Assembly (NCBI RefSeq): GCF_002289565.1
Contig: NZ_NTFY01000065.1
Coordinates: 1-64,000, forward strand
Source of the DNA: Rhodopirellula sp. SM50
Lineage (GTDB): Bacteria; Planctomycetota; Planctomycetia; Pirellulales; Pirellulaceae
Length of the DNA: 64,000 bases
Direction of reading: 5' to 3'
Every line of letters begins with the position of its first letter. The first letter of the stretch is position 1. A model generated the notes under the pieces. The model had not been told where the DNA came from and made no database searches. It saw only the letters and a list, made by a program, of their open reading frames with translations. A program made the translations under genes and the position numbers. Shown here one piece after another: positions 1 through 8,800 of the stretch.

Positions 1-625
1 TATCGTGTTTGTCCCCGTCGATCACCGGCCATTGTCGGCCGTGAATGCGGACCGATTCGGGCAAATCGCCGACGCGGCCGGATTGCGGATGATAATCGAC
101 GTCGAACACTTGGGCCACATTCCCGCCGCGGCGCAAGTAACTCGCGATGGTGGCGGGATGGTGCTTTTCATGCCGGCTAAACGTCAACGCGTAGTTCGCG
201 GGGAGCTTCCCCGCCAAGTAATCGCGAAACCGGGAGCGTATCTTCGTGTAATCGTAGAATTGCACGGTCGGCCATCGCTCGATGAGGTCAAACCATTCTA
301 GATCACTCGCGACGTTCAACCGGACCGCCGGTTTGACGCGTTTACGCTCCGCCAATCGCACGAGATTGACGATATCGCGGTTCAATTGGTCGATGAAAGA
401 TCGACGATGGCCGAACAACCATTGCGTGTCGCGCAGCGCCGCATGACGCGACGTCGACGAGACGCGCAACCCGGCAAACCAGAGGACGCATGACGCGGCG
501 CAACCGTTCGACGCGCCGGCGCAAACGTTGTGCCCGGACAGAGTGTGCGGCGCGAGTGTGAGCCCGGCTGACAAGTAGGGCAAACCGGTTAGCTTTTCAA
601 GCTTGGCATTGGTGCGTAACAACAT
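1..625 (-). CDS. GP88-like protein, 3' end beyond window (partial)
   Basis: An open frame runs from an ATG at 625 to the left edge with no stop, so at least 208 residues are present and the C-terminus is missing. It starts MLLRTNAKLEKLTGLPYLSA and has a cysteine cluster near residues 37-47 (N-V-C-A-G-A-S-N-G-C-A-A-S-C). This resembles the GP88 family of phage and plasmid proteins, whose members have a similar Cys-rich N-terminal patch and a central D-L-E-W-F type motif. The function of that family is not established; a replication role is sometimes assumed. The ATG overlaps the stop of the RadC-like gene (TAATG), so the two are probably translated together. This pairing is typical of mobile elements. 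Family assignment is from memory of motifs. Confidence 0.6.
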   Translation of the reverse strand, partial: MLLRTNAKLEKLTGLPYLSAGLTLAPHTLSGHNVCAGASNGCAASCVLWFAGLRVSSTSRHAALRDTQWLFGHRRSFIDQLNRDIVNLVRLAERKRVKPAVRLNVASDLEWFDLIERWPTVQFYDYTKIRSRFRDYLAGKLPANYALTFSRHEKHHPATIASYLRRGGNVAQVFDVDYHPQSGRVGDLPESVRIHGRQWPVIDGDKHD

Positions 626-1413
626 TAGGCCGCCTCCCGAATGCTGGTTGCGCTTTCGCCACCGATCACAATGTGATCGAGAACGTTGATACCCAACATT
701 TTGCCGCATTCGGTCAAACGGTCCGTCACGGCCCGATCTTCCCGGCTAGGCGTGGTATCGCCGGAGGGGTGATTGTGAACCAGGATGATGGCCGAAGCGC
801 TCGCAGCGATGGCCGCGCGGAACACTTCCCGCGGGTGCACCAACGACGCGTCAAGAGTGCCACGCGTCACGCGTACCAATCCGGTCGGCCGGTGTTTCGT
901 GTCGAGAGTGACAATCGCGAATTCTTCGCAATCGCAACGGTCCGCAAAATAGTCGCGCAGCAATGCCGGCAGGGTATCGCATGCGATGCGGGTTGACGTG
1001 ATCGGCGTTTCATAGCGGCCGGATCCCTCCTGAATTTTGGCCAAACGCGTTTCAAACACGGGCAGGGCACCGGTTTGCTTGTCGCGTCGTTTGCGTAGTT
1101 CGACGTTCAATAGGACGTTGCGCCGATTCCATGCGGCATAGCCGCGGATCCGTGACGCGTTGTTTGCCGGGGGCGCTTCGGTGATTGTGGGGAGCTCCCC
1201 CGTTGCATTCTGGTACGCGATGCGAAATAGCGTCGCGTCGTTGTCCTCTTCCAGATACGCAATCGAATCACGCGTGTAACTGAATTGGGTGATCGAGTCT
1301 TCCAATCGCAGCGCCACAATGTCAGCCATCGGGACGCGTAGCCACGCGTGGGAAGGGTCAGAAAAGAATCGGTAGCGGCGCTTCAAAAGGCGCTTTCGGG
1401 TATCATCGTTCAC
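625..1413 (-). CDS. RadC-like JAB-domain protein with extra N-terminal domain
   Basis: A 262-aa protein. The last ~125 residues carry the JAMM metal-binding motif of RadC/JAB proteins (VHNHPSGDTTPSRED: H-x-H, then D), preceded by a V-H-P-R-E-V-F segment typical of the family. RadC-family proteins are widespread on plasmids, phages and islands; their biochemical role is uncertain. The N-terminal ~70 residues (SDPSHAWLRVP ... SYTRDSIAYLEEDNDA) match a small domain usually found as a free-standing protein on mobile elements, so this is a fusion. I chose the GTG at 1413 because TAGGAG lies 8-12 bases upstream; a frame extension to 1488 exists but has no ribosome binding site. The stop overlaps the next gene by one base. 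Confidence 0.75.
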   Translation of the reverse strand: MNDDTRKRLLKRRYRFFSDPSHAWLRVPMADIVALRLEDSITQFSYTRDSIAYLEEDNDATLFRIAYQNATGELPTITEAPPANNASRIRGYAAWNRRNVLLNVELRKRRDKQTGALPVFETRLAKIQEGSGRYETPITSTRIACDTLPALLRDYFADRCDCEEFAIVTLDTKHRPTGLVRVTRGTLDASLVHPREVFRAAIAASASAIILVHNHPSGDTTPSREDRAVTDRLTECGKMLGINVLDHIVIGGESATSIREAA

Positions 1414-1974
1414 GGTCTGGACTCCTACGAAGTCTAGGCAAGTCACCCGGCTAGCGTTCGCGCGCTGCCGGGTGGCGTTTCTTGACACGCCGCGCGGCGT
1501 GTTTCCGCGGGCATCATCGGCCGAATCTGGCCCCCGTCAACAACGTCCCACGCCCCAAAAAACGCGGCAAATCCCACGCAATGCCGGCCATTCCCACCAA
1601 GCAAACGACGGGTCCTTCTGAGGGGGCGGGGGTGGCCATCGCGGGTTCCGCCTCGAACCGCTTTCGCCGGCATGCGCGAGAAAAATCATCACCACCACCA
1701 CCACCACCCTTTAGGATCCGGGAGGTTGTGAGCGTTCGTGTCACGAGACACGTGGCCACAGACGCTGTAGTGTGCCTCACACGCGTCAATTGGGTGAACA
1801 TCCATATCGATTGGTCCGTCTTCGCAATACCCCAGGGAACCGTCAACGCGACGTTTCATTCAAGTTGCGTGCAGCTGAGATGTTCGCGGATGTTAGAATT
1901 TGCGAGCGGAATGCCTTCGCAATGAGTTTCCGCACTAGGCTAAATGGCAATTCAAATGGTGAACGTCAAATTCC
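1414..1974. other. Intergenic region without a supported gene
   Basis: Both strands have overlapping short frames but none with a recognisable protein. It contains a CAC trinucleotide run around 1690-1709 and an inverted repeat CGTGTC-ACGA-GACACG at 1737-1752. It probably holds the promoter of the leftward RadC/GP88 pair and of the rightward gene at 1975. Confidence 0.4.
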
Positions 1975-2784
1975 ATGGGATACGCTACAACCTTATTCGC
2001 TGTTCCGATTGATGAATTGCGGTCTGCGATGGGATCCCAGGACCAGCGACTAATCGACCGATTGCGATCAAAAATGGCAGATGAAGGCCCAATCGCTCCG
2101 GATGCGGGTCCGCGAGTGAAACTCTGTAAGAACGGCGACATCTATTTCAACGGAGTCTTGGTGACCTGGGACGAATTCATTCGCCAACTCGGAGACCCGA
2201 TGTGGGATGGCACGGAGCTGCACGAATACACCGAGTCATTCGAGATGGACGGTGATTGGTCCAATTCGGGAGAGTTCTGGATTGCAGTTCGATCTGCGAT
2301 GGCATCTTGGGCGGGTAAGGGGCCTCGCTATGCTGCCTGGAATTTGTGCAGTTCCGAAGAGAAATGGATGCAATCAGGCAAGGACGAGTTGACGGACTTC
2401 CAAGCAGCGATGGAGCTCGTCCAAGGAACGATATCGAGACTCGGCAAGTCGTTCGCGCCGTATTACGGTTACGGGCTGGAGTACCTGTGCGGCACCCTGG
2501 GAAGCAAGCTCGAGACCATTGAGGGCAAAAACAGACTGAAATCGCTTAGGTTAGAAACACCCCTTACGGAATTTCGGTGCCCAGTTTCGCTGCCATTCTA
2601 TGAAGACTTTCCCTACATCAGTTACATCGAAGCCGACGAGGTGCGTTTGGAGTGGCAACGCCTGTCGGCCGCGGACCTGAGCTACCGAAAGAGTCGTTTG
2701 ATCGAGGAAGATCGAAGAAGTGTCGCGGCATGCCTGCAGCGGGCTGACAGGAAAGGTTGCGGAATCGTCTCGTTTTATTACTAG
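1975..2784 (+). CDS. Hypothetical protein (DUF7691-like?)
   Basis: A 269-aa protein starting MGYATTLFAVPIDELRSAMG. This opening is similar to a family of bacterial proteins I recall as DUF7691, found scattered in planctomycetes and actinomycetes, often as lone genes. No catalytic motif, membrane segment or signal peptide is visible. The middle is rich in Trp and Tyr (residues ~95-150) and contains a conserved-looking C-G-T-L-G motif near 175. It lies alone on the plus strand between the RadC region and an oxidoreductase gene. No convincing Shine-Dalgarno precedes the ATG. The protein reads as genuine because its composition and codon use look normal, but no function can be given. Confidence 0.6.
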   Translation: MGYATTLFAVPIDELRSAMGSQDQRLIDRLRSKMADEGPIAPDAGPRVKLCKNGDIYFNGVLVTWDEFIRQLGDPMWDGTELHEYTESFEMDGDWSNSGEFWIAVRSAMASWAGKGPRYAAWNLCSSEEKWMQSGKDELTDFQAAMELVQGTISRLGKSFAPYYGYGLEYLCGTLGSKLETIEGKNRLKSLRLETPLTEFRCPVSLPFYEDFPYISYIEADEVRLEWQRLSAADLSYRKSRLIEEDRRSVAACLQRADRKGCGIVSFYY

Positions 2785-2973
2785 CGGCGTGAGCCGCGAA
2801 GCAAACGGTGACGCTTGTGTTACGTCGTTCCAAGGAATCCAACACCCTGGACGCGATGGAATCATCTTCGCACGGCGGCGTGCATCTTGGCGGCGTGCTC
2901 CTTACGCTTGGGCTTGCGTAGCAGCGTGCGAACAACCAATTTTGAATTCGGGAACAACTAAGTGGATGGGACG

Positions 2974-3705
2974 ATGACCGTTCTCGTGCTTGGTGCAACT
3001 GGAGCGACAGGGCGGCTGCTCGTGCAGCAATTGCTTGACCGCGGCCTGAAGGTCAAAGCGATCGTGCGTTCATGCGATACCCTTCCTGACTCCCTTCGGC
3101 AGCACGAGGGGCTATCCATCATCACTGCGAGCGTACTGGATCTCAGCGATATCGAGATGGCGGAGCAGGTGACCGGATGTGAGGCGGTGGCATCTTGCTT
3201 GGGCCACAACCTGACCTTCCAGGGCATCTTTGGCCAGCCGCGCCGACTCGTGACTGATGGTGCTAAGCGATTTTGCCAGGCCATTAGGGCTAGGGGCTCG
3301 GGCAAGCCAACCAAGTTCGTACTGATGAACACGGCCGGAAACAGCAACCGAAATCTAAAGGAGCCGATTTCGCTCGCTCAGAGCTGCGTGATCGGACTAC
3401 TTCGTCTGCTTGTGCCGCCTCATCGGGACAACGAGGAAGCCGCGGACTACCTGCGAACGGAGGTTGGCCAAAACGACACCGAGATCCAGTGGGTGGCCGT
3501 TCGCCCAGACAGTCTGTTCGACGAAGATGACGTGAGCGCCTACGAGTTACATCCGTCGCCGACCAGAAGCGCGATTTTCAATCCAGGGCGAACCAGTCGC
3601 GTCAATGTCGCACATTTCATGGCCGACCTGATCACGAACCATGATGCCTGGGAGAAATGGAAAGGTCAGATGCCAGTGATCTACAACAAGAACGAGGAAT
3701 CTTGA
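2974..3705 (+). CDS. NAD(P)-binding Rossmann protein, NmrA/SDR-like
   Basis: A 243-aa protein with an N-terminal dinucleotide-binding motif TVLVLGATGATGR (residues 2-14), typical of atypical short-chain dehydrogenase and NmrA-like proteins. The later VRPDSLFD segment corresponds to the family's conserved V-R-P motif. Proteins of this class bind NAD(P)(H) and act as isomerases, reductases or redox sensors; the substrate cannot be deduced. The ATG at 2974 is preferred over the in-frame GTG at 2962 because it has GGATGGG a few bases upstream. It has no functional link with the neighbouring island genes and may be a passenger or backbone gene. Confidence 0.75.
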   Translation: MTVLVLGATGATGRLLVQQLLDRGLKVKAIVRSCDTLPDSLRQHEGLSIITASVLDLSDIEMAEQVTGCEAVASCLGHNLTFQGIFGQPRRLVTDGAKRFCQAIRARGSGKPTKFVLMNTAGNSNRNLKEPISLAQSCVIGLLRLLVPPHRDNEEAADYLRTEVGQNDTEIQWVAVRPDSLFDEDDVSAYELHPSPTRSAIFNPGRTSRVNVAHFMADLITNHDAWEKWKGQMPVIYNKNEES

Positions 3706-3916
3706 GCATAGCTGGCTGGTTCTGGAGTGAGAAATTCATTCCGCTCCTGCAAACTCGACCAGAATGGTTACAAGCAGCGTGGATGGCGTCGGATTCTCAA
3801 GCTTGAGATCCGTGACATTCAGACAGACAAATGTCGACAAGACATTGTCCAGCAGCCACTTCATGCTCCATTGACGTTGGGTTCTGTGTCGATCCTTCAC
3901 AGTAGCGAGGCAAACC

Positions 3917-5218
3917 ATGAGCGATTCACCGATTCTCATCTCCCGGAAAGAACTCTACGACTTGGTGTGGTCAGAACCGATGACAAAGCTTGCGACCAGG
4001 TACGGCATGTCGGATGTGGGAATAAAAAATCTCTGCCGAAAGCACTCAGTCCCGACACCGCCCGATGGACACTGGGCCAGCATCGCTCACGGAAAGAAAT
4101 CACCCAAGGCTGATCTGCCGAAATTGGATGATGACGATGTGAATGAAATTCAAATCCTTCGAAAGCTATTCGATGCAGCGCAGGAAGCTCTTGCAACCCC
4201 GGTCGCAAGTATCGTCGTTTCGGATCGCCTTTCCAAACCACATCGCCTGATCGAGCAAGCTCGCTCAAGACTGCGGGGCGGGGATCCGGTCGACAGTGGA
4301 ATTGTCAATCCGCCACGAAATCTATGTTGCCTCGATATTTCGGTCTCGAAGAAATCGCTGACGAGGGCACTGCGGATTCTTGACGCGTTGATGAAGCATT
4401 GGGAATCGACTGGTGGTTCCGTGAGCGCAGGCAATCCGGGCACTGAGTTTTCGCGCGAGGGCGATGCCGTTTCCATATCGCTTACGGAACAAGTTGCTCG
4501 TCATGAAAAGCCAAATCGGCAACAGTCCTGGAAGGAATATTCGTACAAGCCGACCGGCCGGCTTTCATTCAGCATTGATGGATGGGGTGACGGGATGAGA
4601 AAAACATGGGCCGACGGCAAGGTCCAGAGGCTAGAAGACATTTTAGCGAAAGTCACGACCGGTATCGAGTCTTGGGTAAGACTAAATCGCGATCGCCGAT
4701 TAGACAAGGAATGCGTAACGCGTCAAGAAGCGTTGGCGGCAGAGGCCCGACGGGTCCGTGAAGAAAATGCCAATGCGGAGTCTCATCGTCGTCAAGAGTT
4801 GGAGACTAGCGTTGAAGCGTGGGAGAAAGCTGAACGGATTCGGCGTTTCTTGTCTACGTTTGACGAGAAGCTCAAGTCTGAGAAAATCCAGCTGCAGAAT
4901 CCAACAGCATTTGAACGTTGGCGGGAATGGGCGCATTGGTACGCCGGGCAAATTTGTCCGATGACACCAAACTCTGAATCGCCCGAGATGGACAGTCCAA
5001 TTACCCATGTGAATAAGCCATTACTTGAACTTGACCTGACGTCAGAGGCAAGGAAGGCATTGGAAGCTGGGCAGATCTCCGACTCCGACGAGTTGGCCGC
5101 ACTGAGCAGCAAAGAACTGCAGAGTCGGTGCGGTGACCGACCGTTCAACTTGTACCGTGAAGTGACGAGAGTTTTAGAGGGGATCCGATACGACGTTTCA
5201 AATCGCTCTCGTTGGTAG
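3917..5218 (+). CDS. HTH-like N-terminal protein, left copy of flanking pair
   Basis: A 433-aa protein. Residues ~8-55 form a pattern ELYDLVWSEPMTKLATRYGM ... NLCRKHSVPTPPDGHWA, which looks like a helix-turn-helix: 'make-a-choice' helices followed by a P-P-x-G-x-W loop. I know this N-terminus from many uncharacterised proteobacterial and planctomycete proteins. A middle region has KPHRLIEQAR and a segment LDISVSKKSLTRALRILDAL. A charged coiled-coil-like stretch lies at ~270-330. The same architecture, in the same order, occurs in the protein at 42657-43919, so the two are homologues. GCGAGG lies ahead of the ATG. Possible DNA-binding regulator; function unknown. Confidence 0.65.
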   Translation: MSDSPILISRKELYDLVWSEPMTKLATRYGMSDVGIKNLCRKHSVPTPPDGHWASIAHGKKSPKADLPKLDDDDVNEIQILRKLFDAAQEALATPVASIVVSDRLSKPHRLIEQARSRLRGGDPVDSGIVNPPRNLCCLDISVSKKSLTRALRILDALMKHWESTGGSVSAGNPGTEFSREGDAVSISLTEQVARHEKPNRQQSWKEYSYKPTGRLSFSIDGWGDGMRKTWADGKVQRLEDILAKVTTGIESWVRLNRDRRLDKECVTRQEALAAEARRVREENANAESHRRQELETSVEAWEKAERIRRFLSTFDEKLKSEKIQLQNPTAFERWREWAHWYAGQICPMTPNSESPEMDSPITHVNKPLLELDLTSEARKALEAGQISDSDELAALSSKELQSRCGDRPFNLYREVTRVLEGIRYDVSNRSRW

Positions 5219-5372
5219 TAGAGTTTCCAGATCACGCAAGCCAATTCAAAAGACGGCTCACTCACAAGACAACTCCAGTCGTTCGGGACATGATGCGAGC
5301 AAGTGACACAGCATCGAAAGCTGGATCATGGGCGGACGTGCATACGGACACGGTCGCCAAGGTTCGGCGGGT

Positions 5373-5600
5373 GTGATGTCCGAGTGGAACGTGTTGATCA
5401 AGAAAACACGCCGCCACGGTATCGCCGATCCAAAGCTGGTCTGCATCGACATCGCCCCCTACGGCAACACGCAAGCCCCCGACTGCCAGGACATCCTGAA
5501 CGTCGGAGGCTTCAGCGACGCCGTCTTCCGCGTCGTCGCATCGTTCCTGGAAAACGACGCATCCCGCTTCGTCCGTGAAGTGGAATCCGTCGAGTTGTAA
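5373..5600 (+). pseudogene. C-terminal remnant of a TROVE/Ro60-type protein
   Basis: The plus-strand frame encodes [15 protein letters not shown], then a segment containing [15 protein letters not shown] and [12 protein letters not shown], and ends V-E-S-V-E-L-stop. This is the characteristic end of the vWA part of bacterial Ro60 (Rsr/TROVE) RNA-binding proteins. Full-length members are about 500 residues, so roughly 85% of the gene, including the whole RNA-binding HEAT-repeat ring, is missing. The open frame extends back only to about 5328 and upstream sequence does not resemble the family. It is a decayed or truncated gene, followed directly by a palindromic element and a terminator. Confidence 0.75.
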
Positions 5601-5658
5601 CGTAAGGCAAGCATCCTGCTTGCCGTGGAACGCAAGCTAGCAGCTTGCGCCACTTACG
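5601..5658. repeat. Nested palindromic (REP-like) element, three-way junction
   Basis: Two adjacent hairpins are enclosed by an outer stem. Hairpin 1 is GGCAAGCA-TCC-TGCTTGCC (5606-5624), hairpin 2 is CGCAAGCT-AGC-AGCTTGCG (5631-5649), and CGTAAG (5601-5606) pairs with CTTACG (5653-5658). It begins directly after the TROVE remnant's stop codon. Such GCAAGC palindromes recur in planctomycete genomes and resemble REP elements. Confidence 0.65.
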
Positions 5659-5661
5659 ATA

Positions 5662-5700
5662 CGCCCGCGACGGAGATATCCGTCGCGGGCGTTTTCGTTT
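5662..5700 (+). terminator. Rho-independent terminator of the former TROVE gene
   Basis: A perfect 13-bp stem (5662-5674 with 5679-5691, loop GATA) is followed by TTTTCGTTT. It serves the plus strand and lies 61 bases after the stop of the TROVE remnant, so it is probably the original terminator of that gene. Confidence 0.8.
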
Positions 5701-5828
5701 GTATTTAGCGTCGCAGAGGGCCAATCTGTCGGCCACAACTATGACCGCTGCTTTTTGTCAAACTTCCGGCGTCCGCGCCAACCCACTGGGACTTCAGCGA
5801 AAAACGTGTGACACGATGCGCTGGGCGC

Positions 5829-5851
5829 GCTCCGGCGTTGGCCGCCGGAGC
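5829..5851 (-). terminator. Inverted repeat after the 1221-aa gene, possible terminator
   Basis: GCTCCGGCG-TTGGC-CGCCGGAGC forms a 9-bp GC-rich stem 11 bases beyond the stop codon of the leftward giant gene. There is no immediate T-tract on the minus strand (a T5 run occurs ~20 bases later), so terminator function is only suggested by position. Confidence 0.4.
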
Positions 5852-5862
5852 ATGCTAGCCAG

Positions 5863-8800
5863 CTAGTCGCGCGAAATAAGAAACTGGACGAATTCACCTT
5901 CAGTCATGACAGCGAAGGGCGGGTCGGTGAGGTATCGAGATAGTAGGTCACCATCGAGCACAAGGATCGGTTCGACCGTCCAACTATCGGCTTCGTTGGA
6001 ATCGACACCAAACTCGGAGAGTACATCGCCAAGGTTGCTTCGCACCCACTCGACGCGTTCAAGATGATGGCTAACCGCGCACATCGCGTCGTTGGTATCT
6101 GTAAACAACTCATCGAACTGATTCTTCACTTCGCTCGGAGTCTTGGCCAGCGTGAACGATTTCGCTTCGATAGGGAAGAATGTTCGAGTCGACTTGTGTA
6201 GAACCGCAACATCAATATCTCCGATTCCCTCCCCCGGAGAACGTTCCATTGTGTGGCCGTTGAACTCCGTCATTGATGGCCGAGCCGCATATCCGCAGAG
6301 TGCTGATAGTTTGCCCGCCAGTTCCCGGTCGTACTGTTTTCCACGCCGATTCGCAAGCGTTCCGCGAAGCGTCTTCATCGCTTGATTCGTCGGCGATTTG
6401 ATTCGGCCTGATGTAACGAGATCGCACAAGTATCTAATTGACTGAACCAGAGACCGTCGTCCCCACGTCAGCGTGTCTCCACGCCTTATCAAAGGCTTTC
6501 GCAGATACGACAAGGCACGATTGAATTTCCAGGGCCATAACTCGCCCGTAGCGTATGGCTCCGGTGGCTTGAGGAACTTCTTTCGCGGAGACGCGACAAA
6601 CTGTTCCAATAGCTGCTCAATCAAGTCTCGACTGATATCTGTTGCTTCCTCTAGGAAGTCTATCAGCTCCACTTCGGTTGCCGAGCCTAGACCGTCTGAA
6701 CTGGTAAACTGCGAGTGGCCGATCCCGCCGATTACTGTTCCTACCTCCTCAAGAAGCATGCCAAACTCCGCGATAGACGCGTCGTCGACCAGTTTTTCAA
6801 TCTTGTCCTCATCTTCACGTAGCCTTCGCGCTTCACCTTCATTCTCCTTGGTTTCGCAATTCAGGATCGCATCCGCCTTTGACTCGTAGAAGTCGTTGCG
6901 AATTTTCTCAGCAGCCTTGGCGTAGACAGAATTGCCGAACTTCAGTCGTTGTGATTCAGTCAAATTGACCTCGATCTCAGACAGATTGTTATTCAACCCA
7001 TCGCTCAAAAAGCCACACTCGACAATCTCATTCGCAATTGCAAGCACGCGGTCATATGCGGAAGTGGAGAACGCATCGGAACCCGATGGCGGGATGGCTG
7101 AAACGTATTCCAGTAAGAAGCGACTCGCCAAGCTGGCCTTGTTGAATTCTTCAAGATCGTTTTGCAAAGACTGTCGATTGTCTTCCGTGTCCCCCATCGC
7201 AGAAAGATGCGAACCGACGATACTCTCCGTTCGCCGTAATTCCGCTATAAGAGATTCGTGTCGCGAGATCAGGTTGGGAAGCAACTTATTGTCGTCGAAT
7301 CTCGCGATTTCGGATTCCAACTTTTTGAACATCTCACCCACGATGTCATTGTGGATTGCGTGCGAATCGCATGCGCTAAGTTGCTGGTCGTTAGTCGCCC
7401 GCGCCTTTGCTATCTCTCCGGATTCATCCCGAATCCGCTCCATCTCGAATGACTGAATGCGACGAACTTGAGGGAGCCCACTGCTGTCAAGAATCAACGC
7501 ATCCGATTCACTGAGCGTTTTCATTCGGCGTTTCAATCCAAGTGGTGCATGGATTGCGATCGCCTCGTCAATTTCTTCTGCGTTCATAGGAATGGCGAGG
7601 CAAGCCGAGAGGTCAACGAGCAGGCTCCGCACTAGATCTCGCTCCACGCGATTGTTTGCTTCGGAAGCACCAAGGGCGAACGCCGAATCGAACTGAATCG
7701 AAATACGATTCTGCTCGACGGTTGAATCAAACCCGGTCGAGCCAACGGCAGAATCGGTGTCAAAGAATGCGTCCGGACTCTCAACGTGAACGCTGATCAC
7801 AATTTCATCCGGCAGAGTATCGGTCTCCTCACACCATCTAGTGATCGTTGGAGAAACCTGCCAAATCCAGAAAGCGATCACGTCGGCCAAGTGGAAGCAC
7901 ACGCTTGAGTTTTCGTCCGTTACATCTGCTCCATCTCCTGGCGACACCACCCAAATTGGCAATGGAAGCTCTTCGACCAACAAGCGAACTGGACCGGCTA
8001 GTAGAGGATCGGTCATAAAAATCGGATAGTCCGAAATGCTCTGTGCTCGATAGACTCGCGCAAAAGTGTTTTGGTTTGGCATCCGAACCACGTGCGGATC
8101 GAGCTTTGCCTGAGCATCAAGGCGCACGTTGACACCTGGGCCAAACAGCATAACCATGTCAGGTATGCCATCATCCCCGAAGTAGAATGAATCGCGCTGG
8201 CGGTACTGTGCATACTGATCGAGGAATCCTCCCCCTAGCATGCTAACCATACCGTGTTTTGACTGTTTGCTTTTCCCAAACTGCCAGAGCGACAGCGGGT
8301 CGCCAGAATTCAGTTGCGATACAACTCGCAACTCATCGAGAGTCAAACATATCGTGGGGCAACCGGAAGAAGACAGTTCGGGCGGTGAGTAGCTGTGAAA
8401 ACGCCCGGTTCCCTGTATCACAACAATGTGCATGACCTCGTTGACGCCATCCGTTTGCGCTCGTAAGTCATTGTCTACGTCTGCGGCAGACGCCTGCAAT
8501 TGTTCAAGTTGACTTGACAAGTCCCAGTGGCTTTCACCAACCACACGACTTCCTTTGGTGAGATCGTCGACAACGAGATGCACGACCGCAAGCTTGTCGT
8601 CATCGAACTGGAAAATCCCAACGTCAAGTCCGTTGTTTGAATGAGAGTTTAGCTGCCCGACCATCACCCATTTTTGAATTTCCAAGAAACGCATGATTCG
8701 CACCCATCCCTGCGCCTCGATGGATTTTGTTAACTCCGAAAGAACGCCTTGCTCTTCAGCCAATCTAAAAACAGCGTCTCGAATGGCAGGTAGAAAGTTT

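Noticed and set aside
1482-1925. 147-aa plus-strand frame over the CAC run
   Set aside because: No family, odd composition, and it overlaps other equally long frames on both strands, so it looks like chance.
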